Shown: positions 37,919-46,795, numbered from the stretch's first letter. The stretch is 64,000 bases of DNA from Paucibacter sp. TC2R-5 (GCF_025717605.1 NZ_JAJIRQ010000001.1:186001-250000), one strand, 5' to 3'. Notes: generated by a model not told the origin, from the sequence alone. A program made the numbers and translations.

Positions 37919-40282
37919 TCAATTCGCGCTGAGTCGGTGCAGTGTCGGCCCCGCCAGCAATGGCGTGGCCTTGGCCGCCGCCCAGTCGGCATGCCCGGCG
38001 CCATAGAACGGCGACAGCGGGTGGCCACTCTGGCCCCCCGGCATGGACAAGCTCGCCGCGCTTTCAAGGCCGGGCGAGACCACCATGCGTTGGGATTGAC
38101 CAAAGCTAGGCTTGGCGACAAAGGGGAGGTTGGAGTCGCCCCCTTGCGGCTGTGAGGGCATGTCCAAAAACGCCGACAAGGCCGGCACCGCCTTGGACAT
38201 CAAATGCTGGATCCGGCTGGCGTTGTGCTGGCCCCATGTGGCTTGACTCAACGCCTGCTTGCCGTCTTGGGTCAGCTCCTTCAGCGCCGCGTCGACCTGT
38301 GCCAATTGAAAGGCGTCCCAACTGGCGTAGCCTGCCGGCAGCAGGTGGGCAGGGCGCTCCGTCAGTGCTTGTACGGCACTGTATTCAAACTGCGAATGCC
38401 ATTTGAAGCGCCGCTTTTCGTCGGCCTGCTGCGCGCCCAGCACCGGTGTTGTCCAGGCCAGCCAGAGCTGGTCCAGGGTGCGCAGACGTACCGTGCGAAT
38501 CAAGCGGTAGCCGACCTCTCCGGCATCGGCGTGACCGTTCCAATTTTTGATTTGTGTGAGCGCTTGAGCATGGGCCGGGCTGCTCGCCAACAAGGGCAGC
38601 AGTCGGTCGCCCCAAGTCTTGATGAAGCGGGCTTCGCTGTCGAAATGAATGGCACTCAGGCTGGCTTGGCTGTGGCTGCTGTGCTCGCTCAAGCGGGCGC
38701 GAATTTGCTGCGCGCGGGCGCCCAGATCGAAGCCGCCGTCGCCTATCACTTGCGCCTTGGCACCACCCAGTTGGCGGTTGTTGGCGGTCCAGAGCTGCCC
38801 GTCGGCAGGCCGCAGCAGCTGAGGATAGTCAGCCAGGCCCAGCCACGCATGCGGGGCCAGATCCATGCTTTGGAAGCGCGCGTAGCCGGCTCCGTCGGGC
38901 GCTTGTGTCCAGAGGCGGCCAGCCACGCTCCAGCCGATTTGGCCTTGATCGTCGGCGACCAGGATGTTTTGATGCGGCATGCCGGCCGCTTGGGCGACGC
39001 CCAGCGCGCCGGCGGCGTCGCGGGCCGTGAGCATCTTGTCCAGGCCCAGGTTGTAGGCCTCGACCTTGTGGGCGATCCAGCGCAGTGCATAGCGTTGGCC
39101 GGCTTGCTCGCGCACGATGGGCGCGCCGTCCAGTTCCTGCACTTCCAGCGTCTTGGCGGCGGCGCCCTTGACGGCAATCGTTTCGGTAAACGATTTCAGC
39201 CGCGCCGAGGGCACTTGATCCGGCAGCTTGATCCAGTCAAACCACTGACCGTAGGCGTTGGTAAAACCCCAGGCAATATGGCCGTTAGAGCCGACCACCA
39301 GGCTGGGCATGCCGGGCAAGCTCAGGCCCGCTGCCCGCAAGACCTGACCCTCTTGGGTCTTGAGTTCCAACTGGGTTCGAAACCAGATGCTGGGCACGCC
39401 CAGGTCCAGATGCATATCGTCGGCCAAGATGGCCCGGCCGTTGCTGCTGCGGCTGCCGGACACGGCCCAGTTATTGCTGCCGATCAGCGGCGCCTCGGCG
39501 CCCGCCGAGCCCGCTAGCTCGAATGCCGCTTGCACTGAGCGGCCGAGCTGGGTTTTGCGCAGATCCAGCAGGGCCGGGCCCGGCAGCGCGGCCGGCTTCA
39601 CTTCGCTGGCGTCCAGTGCCGCGTCCCAGGGCCCCCCGCGCGGGTTCAGCCAGTCGAATAGCGCATCGCCGGCGTGTTCGCGCAGGGTGGCACGCTCGAA
39701 GCCGGCCTCCACGCTGCCGCCTTGCAGCATCCAGAACATTTCGCCCACCACCAGCAGCGAGTCAACCGCGGTCCAGGCGGACGCTTCACCGCGCAAGATC
39801 AGGTATTGCCAGGGTCGCACGGGCAGGCCGGTCAAGCCGGCGTTGACTCCGTCGGCGTAGGCTTTCAGCAAGGCCTGGTCGGCGGCGGGCATTTGGGCTA
39901 AGCGCTCGGTCAGGCGGGCGCGCATGCGGTGGGCGCGGCGCTGGATATCGCGCGGCAAGGCCTTGTCGCCAAACAAGGCCGACAACTCGCCGGCCGCCGA
40001 GCGCCGCGTCAGATCCATTTCGAAAAAACGCTCTTGGCCATGCAAAAAGCCCAGGCCTCTTGCCAGATCCAGCCGGTTCTCGCCGCGCAGCACGGCGGTG
40101 CCCAGCGCGTCGCGCTCCAGGCTCAGCGGCGCGCTCAGGCCAGGCAGGGCGATGGTGCCGTCCAGTTGAGGCAAGCTGGCACGCAAGGCCAGCCAGGCGC
40201 TGAAGCCAGTCAAAACAAGCGCGGCAGCGGTGCCGGCGAGCAAACGGGGCGCCCAGCGGCGCATTCTGTGTGGGCTACTCAT
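37919..40282 (-). CDS. Penicillin acylase family protein (Ntn hydrolase)
   Basis: A 787-residue precursor of the penicillin amidase superfamily, which cleaves amide bonds in beta-lactams, acyl-homoserine lactones or other N-acyl compounds. Residues 11-33 are a hydrophobic signal or membrane anchor, so the enzyme is periplasmic or membrane-bound. The autocatalytic site is intact: Ser269 in LIGSNNWAVSG would become the N-terminal nucleophile of the beta subunit, with Asn and Trp following as in the family. GFLHGQERFFEMDLTRR is the conserved alpha-subunit segment. It is convergent with the Lrp gene and 63 bases after the cupin gene. Substrate specificity cannot be read; quorum-signal cleavage is one option. 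Confidence 0.87.
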   Translation of the reverse strand: MSSPHRMRRWAPRLLAGTAAALVLTGFSAWLALRASLPQLDGTIALPGLSAPLSLERDALGTAVLRGENRLDLARGLGFLHGQERFFEMDLTRRSAAGELSALFGDKALPRDIQRRAHRMRARLTERLAQMPAADQALLKAYADGVNAGLTGLPVRPWQYLILRGEASAWTAVDSLLVVGEMFWMLQGGSVEAGFERATLREHAGDALFDWLNPRGGPWDAALDASEVKPAALPGPALLDLRKTQLGRSVQAAFELAGSAGAEAPLIGSNNWAVSGSRSSNGRAILADDMHLDLGVPSIWFRTQLELKTQEGQVLRAAGLSLPGMPSLVVGSNGHIAWGFTNAYGQWFDWIKLPDQVPSARLKSFTETIAVKGAAAKTLEVQELDGAPIVREQAGQRYALRWIAHKVEAYNLGLDKMLTARDAAGALGVAQAAGMPHQNILVADDQGQIGWSVAGRLWTQAPDGAGYARFQSMDLAPHAWLGLADYPQLLRPADGQLWTANNRQLGGAKAQVIGDGGFDLGARAQQIRARLSEHSSHSQASLSAIHFDSEARFIKTWGDRLLPLLASSPAHAQALTQIKNWNGHADAGEVGYRLIRTVRLRTLDQLWLAWTTPVLGAQQADEKRRFKWHSQFEYSAVQALTERPAHLLPAGYASWDAFQLAQVDAALKELTQDGKQALSQATWGQHNASRIQHLMSKAVPALSAFLDMPSQPQGGDSNLPFVAKPSFGQSQRMVVSPGLESAASLSMPGGQSGHPLSPFYGAGHADWAAAKATPLLAGPTLHRLSAN

Positions 40283-40345
40283 GGCGGCGATTGTGGCCGC
40301 CTCGGGTGCTGTGGTCGGCCGGGGTTTTCCTGCCCCGGCAGCTAT

Positions 40346-40675
40346 TCAAGTCTTGTGCACCAAGGTCAGCAAGAGGCTGCTGTCCAGCTCCGCGACGACG
40401 GCATGGGCTTCATTGGCGCGCAGCACGGTCAGCTGGCCTGCACTGAGCGGCAACTGCGTGCCGGCCATGTCCAGGCGTACACGGCCGGCTAGGCATTGGA
40501 TGCACAGCTCGCCAGCCAGCTTGTGCTGGCTCAAATATTGGCCGGCTGGCAACAAGAGGTGCAGCAATTGCAGCTGATCGGCCTTGATCAAGCTGGTGCT
40601 CGGGGTTCCGACGCTGAACTCGCTGAGCGCCTTCAGGTCTATCAGCTGGCCCAGGCTTGCGTGTTGAATTGCCAT
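40346..40675 (-). CDS. Small cupin-domain protein
   Basis: A 109-residue single-domain beta-barrel protein of the cupin type: LHLLLPAGQYLSQHKLAGELCIQCLAGRV followed by AGTQLPLSAGQLTVLRANEAHAV matches the two cupin motifs, with His/Glu candidates for metal binding. Small cupins like this are often sensory or sugar-binding; no enzyme function is claimed. The ATG at 40675 follows GAGGAG by six bases; longer in-frame starts exist but lack a comparable ribosome binding site. It is divergent from the patatin lipoprotein gene across a 67-base gap. Confidence 0.75.
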   Translation of the reverse strand: MAIQHASLGQLIDLKALSEFSVGTPSTSLIKADQLQLLHLLLPAGQYLSQHKLAGELCIQCLAGRVRLDMAGTQLPLSAGQLTVLRANEAHAVVAELDSSLLLTLVHKT

Positions 40676-40742
40676 GCTCATCTCCTCGGGCATGATGGCC
40701 ATGCCCTGGGCTTGATTGTGTTGCAGGCTTCTAGAATCGGCC

Positions 40743-41696
40743 ATGCTCAATTCATTCTTTTCCTGCGCCCGGCATTCTCTAGGCCTGCGAGCTGCCGGCT
40801 TTGTCTTGCTGAGTTTGCTGATCACGGCTTGCTCGAATGCGCCCTTGGTGCCACCCGAGAAGCCGCCCGTGACTATGGTGGATCCGGTTGCCCGCGCCGC
40901 CGTGCCGGCGCCGGTCCCCGTGCCGCCCCGCGTGGGTCTGGCCCTGGGTGGTGGCGCGGCGCGCGGCTTTGCGCATATCGGCGTGATTCAGGTGCTGGAG
41001 GAACAGGGCATCAAGGTCGATCTGGTGGCAGGCACCTCGGCCGGCAGCCTGGTCGCGGCACTGTATGCCTCCGGCTTGAGTGGCCGCGAAATGGCGGTGC
41101 TGGCCGAGGGCATGGACGAAGGATCCATCACCGACTGGGCCTTCCCGACCCGTGGCTTGATCCGTGGCGAGGCCTTGGCCCGTTATGTGCGTGAGAAAAC
41201 CGGCGCCAAGCAGATCGAACAAATGAAGCTGCCCCTGGGCATTGTGGCCACCGATTTGGCGGACGGCAGCGGCATTTTGTTCCAGCGCGGTGATACCGGT
41301 GCGGCCGTGCGGGCCTCCAGCTCGGTGCCGGCGGTGTTTCAGCCGGTCAAGATCGGCAGCCGCGAATATGTGGACGGCGGGTTGGTGGCCCCGGTGCCGG
41401 TGCGCTATGCCCGCCAGATGGGCGCCGAGCTGGTGATCGCGGTGGACATCAGCTCGCCGCCGGAGGCCAAGCCCGGCAGTGACGCCATCCGGATGTTGTT
41501 GCAGACTTTTTCCATCATGGGGCGCAGCATCAATAACTTCGAGCTGAGGGAGGCCGATGTGGTGCTGCGGCCCAAGCTGGACGGCTTTGGCAGCGCCGAT
41601 TTCACGGTGCGCAAGCAGTCGGTGCAGGCCGGGCGCGAAGCGGCGCTGGCCATGCTGCCGCAAATCCGCGCCAAAATCGCGGCGAAGACACGCTAA
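40743..41696 (+). CDS. Patatin-like phospholipase lipoprotein
   Basis: A 317-residue lipoprotein of the RssA/YchK-type patatin family. The signal peptide ends in the lipobox ITAC with Cys30, so it is lipidated. All active-site elements are present: the GGGAARG oxyanion loop, GTSAG with Ser99, and DGG with Asp211, forming the Ser-Asp dyad. It probably hydrolyses acyl esters of phospholipids at the membrane; the target lipid is unknown. I took the ATG at 40743 (MLNSFF) rather than an upstream TTG because it gives a clean signal peptide. It is followed 17 bases later by a Lon-N-domain gene, likely in the same transcript. Confidence 0.88.
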   Translation: MLNSFFSCARHSLGLRAAGFVLLSLLITACSNAPLVPPEKPPVTMVDPVARAAVPAPVPVPPRVGLALGGGAARGFAHIGVIQVLEEQGIKVDLVAGTSAGSLVAALYASGLSGREMAVLAEGMDEGSITDWAFPTRGLIRGEALARYVREKTGAKQIEQMKLPLGIVATDLADGSGILFQRGDTGAAVRASSSVPAVFQPVKIGSREYVDGGLVAPVPVRYARQMGAELVIAVDISSPPEAKPGSDAIRMLLQTFSIMGRSINNFELREADVVLRPKLDGFGSADFTVRKQSVQAGREAALAMLPQIRAKIAAKTR

Positions 41697-41713
41697 ACAG
41701 CAAAGCTGCCCGC

Positions 41714-42349
41714 ATGAAGCCGCAAACCTTGCCCCTCTTTCCGCTGCAGTCGGTGCTGTTTCCGGGCGGCTACTTGCAGCTGCAGGTGTTCGAGCCGCGC
41801 TATCTGGGCATGGTGGAGCGCTGCGACAAGGGCGGTCTGCCCTTTGGCGTCGTCAGCCTGCTGGAGGGCGGCGAGGTGCGCCGGCGCTTGAGCGGCCAAG
41901 CCGGTTTTGCGTCCGAGCGCTTCAATCTTCTCGGCACGCTGGCCCATATCGAAAGCCTGGAGAGGCCGCAGGCCGGCTTGTTCAAGCTGCGCTGTGTCGG
42001 CGGTCAGCGCTTCAAGTTGCTCAGCATTGCGCAGTCTCCGCATGGGCTGTGGTCGGGGGAGGTGGAGGAGTTGGCGGCGGACAGCGAGGTGACAGTGCCG
42101 CCGGACCTGCGGCCCGCGGCCGAGCTTTTGCAGACCTTGCTGCACAAGTTGGAGCAGGGGGCCGCGGCACTCGATCTGCCGCTGCAGCCCCCTTATCGCT
42201 GGGAAGATTGCGGCTGGCTGGCCAACCGCTGGTGCGAGCTGCTGCCCTTGGCTCCGGAGGAGCGGCAACGCCTGATGCAGCTGGACAACCCATTGTTGCG
42301 GCTGGAGTTGGTGGCCGACCAGTTAGACCGCCTGCAACTGCAGCCCTGA
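41714..42349 (+). CDS. Lon N-terminal (LAN) domain protein
   Basis: Cytosolic protein of 211 residues containing only the substrate-binding domain of Lon protease: TLPLFPLQSVLFPGGYLQLQVFEPRYL near the N-terminus and VGGQRFKLLS in the middle. It lacks the AAA and protease domains. Proteins of this kind are common in proteobacteria and their function is not settled. It follows the patatin gene by 17 bases and is closed by a strong terminator. Confidence 0.87.
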   Translation: MKPQTLPLFPLQSVLFPGGYLQLQVFEPRYLGMVERCDKGGLPFGVVSLLEGGEVRRRLSGQAGFASERFNLLGTLAHIESLERPQAGLFKLRCVGGQRFKLLSIAQSPHGLWSGEVEELAADSEVTVPPDLRPAAELLQTLLHKLEQGAAALDLPLQPPYRWEDCGWLANRWCELLPLAPEERQRLMQLDNPLLRLELVADQLDRLQLQP

Positions 42350-42355
42350 ATAGAC

Positions 42356-42387
42356 AAAAGGCCCGGTGCATGCACCGGGCCTTTTTT
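42356..42387. terminator. Bidirectional intrinsic terminator
   Basis: A perfect palindrome AAAAGGCCCGGTGCA/TGCACCGGGCCTTTT ends in a run of seven T residues. It separates the convergent Lon-N-domain gene and the first phasin gene and can terminate both strands. Confidence 0.92.
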
Positions 42388-42430
42388 TGATTCAGTCAGC
42401 AAGGCCCTGCGGGCCGAGCCAATCCATCAA

Positions 42431-42985
42431 TTAAGCAGCGCGCTTGGCGGCGCGGGCGCCGGTTTGCGATGCCTTGACGGCCGAGTTGGTAGCGGCTTGG
42501 AAGTTGGCGGCGGCCACGTCAGCGGCTTGCTTACCAGCCTTCTGCACCGATTCCAGCGCGTTGTTGGCGGTGGTGATGGCGTTCTTCACCAGGGCCACTA
42601 CGTTCTCGGAACCAGCAGGTGCGTTCTTGGAGGCGGTTTCGACCAGAGCGGCGAACTTGGCTTGAGCGTCGGCCACTTGAGCTTCGGCAACCTTGGCCAC
42701 TTCGGCGCTGGTACTGCTGGTGATTTCTTGCACGTGGCGGCTGTAGGAAGCTGCCTTCTCGGCGCTAGGCTGCAGCAGGGTAGCTTGCAGGCTCAGCAGT
42801 TCTTGAGCGTCCTTGACCGACATCACGGCTTGGGTGGACTCAACGGCTTCGGCCAGCGCGGTCTTGGCGACTTGCATGTTCAGCTCGACCAGCTTCTCAA
42901 CGCCTTGGAAGGCAGTGGTGGTCAGGCCGAAGAGAGTCTCGACATTGGCTTTGTGGGCGGCGAAGAATTGTTCAGCTGTCAGCAT
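42431..42985 (-). CDS. phaP: Phasin family protein (first copy)
   Basis: Structural protein of polyhydroxyalkanoate granules, 184 residues, coating the polymer surface. The sequence is amphipathic-helical and shows the PhaP pattern: [58 protein letters not shown], and an Ala/Lys-rich tail. The ATG at 42985 has GGAG eight bases upstream; a longer frame upstream lacks support. It is very similar over its whole length to the next gene upstream (43292-43849), so the pair is a tandem duplication. Two 17-bp palindromes in its upstream region are probable PhaR operators. Confidence 0.93.
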   Translation of the reverse strand: MLTAEQFFAAHKANVETLFGLTTTAFQGVEKLVELNMQVAKTALAEAVESTQAVMSVKDAQELLSLQATLLQPSAEKAASYSRHVQEITSSTSAEVAKVAEAQVADAQAKFAALVETASKNAPAGSENVVALVKNAITTANNALESVQKAGKQAADVAAANFQAATNSAVKASQTGARAAKRAA

Positions 42986-43070
42986 GGTGTGCTCCTGTGT
43001 GGGGGGCGACCCCCGGTTGATTTCAAATGAAATTCGTCTTGCGGATGTTCGCAAGCTGCTGCACAGTTAA

Positions 43071-43087
43071 ATGCTGCGCTGCAACAA
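43071..43087. promoter_or_regulatory. 17-bp palindrome, candidate PhaR operator A of the first phasin gene
   Basis: ATGCTGC-GCT-GCAACAA matches the shared pattern TTGYTGC-N3-GCARCAA except at the first base. It lies 86 bases before the phasin ATG and 57 bases from site B. It sits in the 306-base gap 42986-43291, which otherwise holds only site B and a terminator. Confidence 0.65.
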
Positions 43088-43127
43088 AACGAATTGTAGG
43101 GACTTGAAACCGAAATGCAAGCAATAT

Positions 43128-43144
43128 TTGTTGCGGCGCAGCAA
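43128..43144. promoter_or_regulatory. 17-bp palindrome, candidate PhaR operator B of the first phasin gene
   Basis: TTGTTGC-GGC-GCAGCAA, a full match to TTGYTGC-N3-GCARCAA. The start-to-start distance to site A is 57 bases, the same as between the two sites of the second phasin gene. Confidence 0.65.
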
Positions 43145-43217
43145 ATAACTTGAAAGCTCATCGGCTGTCGAGGTTTTAGGCTTGGATTTGCGCCAAGCGC
43201 CTGAGGCATTGGGGCGT

Positions 43218-43245
43218 AAAAAAGCCCGGCTTGTGAACCGGGCTT
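43218..43245 (-). terminator. Intrinsic terminator of the second phasin gene
   Basis: Read on the minus strand: stem AAGCCCGG/CCGGGCTT (43238-43245 with 43222-43229), 8-base loop, then TTTTTT. It lies 46 bases after the stop of the 43292-43849 gene and before the promoter of the next phasin gene, so the two phasins are separate transcripts. Confidence 0.88.
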
Positions 43246-43291
43246 CTTGACCAGCAACCCGAAACCGGAGTTACAGGACTGCAGCTTCTGT

Positions 43292-43849
43292 TTAGGCCGT
43301 CGCGCGCTTGCCGTTGCGGGCAGCGGTTTGGGTGGCCTTGACGGCGGTGTCGGCGGCGGCTTCGAAGTTGGCTTCGGCCACTTCGCTGGCTTGGCGAGTC
43401 GCTTGCTGGATGGACTCAAAAGCGCTGTTGGCGGCAGCCACGGCGGTCTTGACCATGGCAACGGCGTTTTCGCTGCCGGCTGGTGCGTTCTTGGCGGCGC
43501 TGTCGATCACGGCGGCGAACTTGGCTTGCGCATCGGCGATTTGGGCTTCAGCCACCTTGCTGACTGCGGCATTGGTGCTGTTGGCGATGTCATACAGATG
43601 GCGGCTGTAAGCGGCTGCCTTCTCGGCGCTAGGCTGCAACAGCGTCGACTGCAAAGCCAGCAGTTCTTGCGCGTCCTTCACCGACATCAGGCTTTGGGCG
43701 GATTCCAGCGATTCGGCCAAGCCGGTCTTGGCGACTTGCATATTCAGTTCGACAAGCTTTTCGATGCCTTCGAACGCCTTGGCTGTCAGGCCGAACAGCG
43801 TTTCGACATTGGCTTTGTGGGCATTGATGATTTGTTCTGTGGTCAGCAT
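43292..43849 (-). CDS. phaP: Phasin family protein (second copy)
   Basis: PHA granule-coating protein of 185 residues, paralogous to the 42431-42985 gene. The two align end to end almost without gaps, sharing [35 protein letters not shown] and [11 protein letters not shown]; they differ most in the C-terminal tail and in Thr/Ala for Ser/Asn substitutions. AAGGAG precedes the ATG. It has its own terminator and its own pair of upstream palindromes, so the promoter was duplicated with the gene. Different expression or granule preference of the two copies is possible but not shown. Confidence 0.93.
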   Translation of the reverse strand: MLTTEQIINAHKANVETLFGLTAKAFEGIEKLVELNMQVAKTGLAESLESAQSLMSVKDAQELLALQSTLLQPSAEKAAAYSRHLYDIANSTNAAVSKVAEAQIADAQAKFAAVIDSAAKNAPAGSENAVAMVKTAVAAANSAFESIQQATRQASEVAEANFEAAADTAVKATQTAARNGKRATA

Positions 43850-43914
43850 GTAGCACTCCTTGGCCGGGGTCTACCCCCGATATATGGGTCTGTTGAATTG
43901 CTTCGACAGCGGGA

Positions 43915-43931
43915 TTGTTGCGCTGCAACAA
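43915..43931. promoter_or_regulatory. 17-bp palindrome, candidate PhaR operator C of the second phasin gene
   Basis: TTGTTGC-GCT-GCAACAA is a perfect inverted repeat, extendable by one A/T pair on each side. It lies 66 bases before the phasin ATG. Confidence 0.7.
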
Positions 43932-43971
43932 TGCAAAGTATATGGACGCGCCACAAGTTTGCAAGGGTTTT

Positions 43972-43988
43972 TTGCTGCACCGCAACAA
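43972..43988. promoter_or_regulatory. 17-bp palindrome, candidate PhaR operator D of the second phasin gene
   Basis: TTGCTGC-ACC-GCAACAA, full match to TTGYTGC-N3-GCARCAA, 57 bases start-to-start from site C. It lies in the divergent gap with the deacetylase gene, so an effect on that gene is also possible. Confidence 0.65.
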
Positions 43989-44096
43989 GTTAGGGGGTAG
44001 GCAGATGAAGCCCTGCCAGCCCTTGATCAAAGCTTGCGCTTGGCCCGTGACGCCGGCATGACAGGCGGGGCGCGCCAAAGCGGCTATGGTGTCGGC

Positions 44097-45053
44097 ATGT
44101 TGGCCTTTCATTCCGATGCCCATAGCCTGGCGCTGCCAGCCGGGCACTCCTTTCCGCAATCCAAATACCGGCTGCTGCGCGAGCATTTCGAGGCGCAGCC
44201 GGGCCTGCTGCGCATGCAGGCAGCGCCGGCTGCCAGTGAGGCCGAGCTGGCCTTGGTGCACAGGCCTGACTACATCGAGGCGGTCCTGCAGGGCGGCCTG
44301 AGCGCGGCCGCGCAGCGCGAGATCGGATTCCCCTGGTCGACCCAGATGGCCGCGCGCTCGCGGCATTCGGTCGGCGCCAGCATCGCGGCGGCGCGCGCCG
44401 CCTTGCAAGAGGGCGTGGCTGCCAATATGGCCGGCGGCACCCACCATGCCTTTGCCGACCGGGGCTCGGGCTACTGCGTCTTCAATGATGTGGCGGTGGC
44501 CGCCAAGCTGATGCAGGCCGAGTGGCGCGAGCAGCATGGCCAAGCGCTCAACGTGCTGGTGATCGACCTTGACGTCCACCAGGGCAATGGCACGGCCGCC
44601 ATCTTTCAGGGCGATGCCAGCGTCTTTACCTTCTCGATGCATGGGGCCAAGAACTTCCCGGCCCGTAAAGAGGCGAGTGATCTGGACGTGGAACTGCCCG
44701 ATGGCTGCGCCGACGCCGAGTATCTGGCAGCGCTGGACACTGCTTTGGCGACGATTTGGGCGCGCTATCAGCATGCTGCTCCAGGGCTGGCTTTCTACCT
44801 GGCCGGTGCCGACCCGCATGAAGGTGACCGGCTCGGCCGCCTCAAGCTGACGACGGCCGGCATGCTGGCGCGGGACCAAAGGGTGCTGGATGCCTTGCGC
44901 GCCCGCCGCATCCCGGTCGCGCTGAGTATGGCGGGCGGTTATGGCCATGACATCAGCAGCACCTTGGCTTGTCAGATCAATACCTTGAATACCGCTGCAC
45001 ACAGCTGGCTGCAATGGCAGCAAATGCCGCGACAGCGCTCAATGCAAGAATAG
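44097..45053 (+). CDS. Histone deacetylase superfamily protein
   Basis: Zinc-dependent deacetylase of 318 residues related to acetoin-utilisation AcuC and class II deacetylases. Active-site features are complete: the His116-His117 pair in GGTHHAFADRGSGYC, the metal ligands Asp159 and His161 in DLDVHQGNGT, and a later GADPHEGDRLG supplying the third ligand. No signal peptide, so it acts on cytosolic acetylated proteins, polyamines or small molecules; the substrate is unknown. The ATG at 44097 is chosen over a longer TTG frame because it begins at the conserved domain. It heads a plus-strand run of five genes with gaps of 3-30 bases. Confidence 0.9.
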   Translation: MLAFHSDAHSLALPAGHSFPQSKYRLLREHFEAQPGLLRMQAAPAASEAELALVHRPDYIEAVLQGGLSAAAQREIGFPWSTQMAARSRHSVGASIAAARAALQEGVAANMAGGTHHAFADRGSGYCVFNDVAVAAKLMQAEWREQHGQALNVLVIDLDVHQGNGTAAIFQGDASVFTFSMHGAKNFPARKEASDLDVELPDGCADAEYLAALDTALATIWARYQHAAPGLAFYLAGADPHEGDRLGRLKLTTAGMLARDQRVLDALRARRIPVALSMAGGYGHDISSTLACQINTLNTAAHSWLQWQQMPRQRSMQE

Positions 45054-45081
45054 CCCCAGCCACCCGCAAAGGAATGCCCCA

Positions 45082-45795
45082 GTGAATTTGTTTGAAACTC
45101 CCAGCCCGCAAGACCAGGCCGCCGTAGACAAGGCGATAGAAACCCGCCGCTCGATGCGGGCCTTTTTGCCCACGCCGGTGCCGCGCGCGACGATTGAAGA
45201 AATCTTGCGTGTAGCGGCGCGCGCGCCGTCCGGCACCAACACCCAGCCCTGGCAGGTGCATGTGCTGACCGGTGCGGCAAAAGAGCGTTTGAGCGCGCGC
45301 ATCCTGGCCGTTCATAACGACCCGGCCGAGCTGAGCACGCACAACCAGGAATATGCCTATTACCCCAACGAGTGGGCCTCGCCCTATATCGACCGGCGCC
45401 GCAAGGTCGGCTGGGATCTGTACGGCCTCTTGGGCCTGGCCAAGACCGACCGTGCCGGCATGCACGCTCAACATGGTCGCAACTACCAGTTCTTCGACGC
45501 GCCGGTCGGCCTGATGTTCACCATCGACCGGGTCATGCAGCAGGGCAGTTGGCTGGACTACGGCATGTTCTTGCAAAGCATCATGATCGCGGCGCGTGGC
45601 CACGGCCTGCATACCTGCCCGCAAGCGGCCTTCACGCAGTTCCATCGCCTGATTGCCGAAGAGCTGAGTTTGCCGCCGGCGCAGATGCTGGTCTGCGGCA
45701 TGGCGCTGGGTTATGCCGATCCAGACGCGATCGAGAACACGCTGCAGACCGAGCGCGCGGCGGTGGCCGAGTTCACGCGCTTCCTGGAGGACTGA
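45082..45795 (+). CDS. Nitroreductase family protein
   Basis: FMN-dependent oxidoreductase of 237 residues. AIETRRSMRAFLPTPVP and AARAPSGTNTQPW are the FMN-binding start of the nitroreductase fold, and HTCPQAAFTQFH with VCGMALGYAD completes it. The likely electron donor is NAD(P)H; the substrates could be nitroaromatics or quinones. It starts with GTG at 45082 after AAAGGAA. The stop is only 3 bases before the hydroxyacid dehydrogenase start, so the two are almost certainly co-translated. Confidence 0.9.
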   Translation: MNLFETPSPQDQAAVDKAIETRRSMRAFLPTPVPRATIEEILRVAARAPSGTNTQPWQVHVLTGAAKERLSARILAVHNDPAELSTHNQEYAYYPNEWASPYIDRRRKVGWDLYGLLGLAKTDRAGMHAQHGRNYQFFDAPVGLMFTIDRVMQQGSWLDYGMFLQSIMIAARGHGLHTCPQAAFTQFHRLIAEELSLPPAQMLVCGMALGYADPDAIENTLQTERAAVAEFTRFLED

Positions 45796-45798
45796 AGC

Positions 45799-46767
45799 TT
45801 GGCTGCTCGACAAAAAGTGCTGGTGGCCCGGCGCATCTTTCCCGACATTGTGGCCAGGCTGGTCGAGCACTTCGACGTCGAGGAGCCGCTCGATGACACG
45901 CCCTTGCCGCAGGCCGAGTTGATCCGGCGCCTGCAAGGCAAGGTCGGTCTATTTGCGACCGGCACCGAGCTGATCGATGCAACGCTGCTGGCTGCCTGCC
46001 CGGAGCTGCGCGCCGTCTGCCTGATGACGGTGGGCTACAACAATGTTGATCTGGCCGCTTGCAGCGCCCAAGGCGTGCGGGTCACTAACGCGCCGGATGT
46101 GCTGACCGAGACCACGGCCGACTTTGGCTTTGGCTTGATGCTGGCGGCGGCGCGGCGCATCACCGAGGCCGAGCATTACCTGCGTGCCGGCCGCTGGGGG
46201 CAATGGTCGATCGATCTCTTGGCCGGCGCCGATGTGCATGGCGCGACGCTGGGGATTTTGGGCATGGGCCGCATCGGCCAGGCGATCGCCAAGCGCGGCG
46301 CTTTGGGCTTCGGCATGCAGGTGATCTATCACAACCGCAGCCGCTTGGACCCCGAGTTAGAGAAGCCGCTCGGTGCGCAGTGGGTGAGCGAGGACGAGCT
46401 GCTGCGGCGCGCCGACCACCTGGTCTTGGTCGTTCCCTATTCACCGCAAGCGCACCATCTGATTGGCGCGCCGGAGCTGGCCTTGATGAAGCCGAGCGCG
46501 ACCTTGACCAATATCGCGCGTGGCGGCGTCGTCGATGACGCGGCGCTGGCCGAGGCCTTGGCCGCCGGGCGCCTAGCCGCCGCCGGCCTGGACGTCTTCG
46601 AGGGCGAGCCGGCCTTGAACCCGGCCCTGCTGGCGCTGAGCAATGTGGTGCTGACGCCGCATATCGCCAGTGCCTCGCTGCCGACGCGCCGCGCGATGTG
46701 CAATCTGGCGGTCGACAATTTGATCGCTTTGCTCGGTGGGGCGGAACCCGTGACCGGACTGAACTGA
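45799..46767 (+). CDS. D-2-hydroxyacid dehydrogenase (glyoxylate/hydroxypyruvate reductase type)
   Basis: NAD(P)H-dependent dehydrogenase of 322 residues. The nucleotide-binding GILGMGRIGQAIAK is present, and the catalytic residues are Arg241 (NIARGGVVDD), Glu270 (DVFEGEP) and His288 (TPHIASAS), which all fit the glyoxylate/hydroxypyruvate reductase pattern. It reduces glyoxylate, hydroxypyruvate or another 2-oxoacid. It starts with TTG, but GGAGG eight bases upstream and the 3-base gap after the nitroreductase stop make the start convincing. Confidence 0.92.
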   Translation: MAARQKVLVARRIFPDIVARLVEHFDVEEPLDDTPLPQAELIRRLQGKVGLFATGTELIDATLLAACPELRAVCLMTVGYNNVDLAACSAQGVRVTNAPDVLTETTADFGFGLMLAAARRITEAEHYLRAGRWGQWSIDLLAGADVHGATLGILGMGRIGQAIAKRGALGFGMQVIYHNRSRLDPELEKPLGAQWVSEDELLRRADHLVLVVPYSPQAHHLIGAPELALMKPSATLTNIARGGVVDDAALAEALAAGRLAAAGLDVFEGEPALNPALLALSNVVLTPHIASASLPTRRAMCNLAVDNLIALLGGAEPVTGLN

Positions 46768-46795
46768 GCGCGAACCTGAACATGGACGGCCCAGC

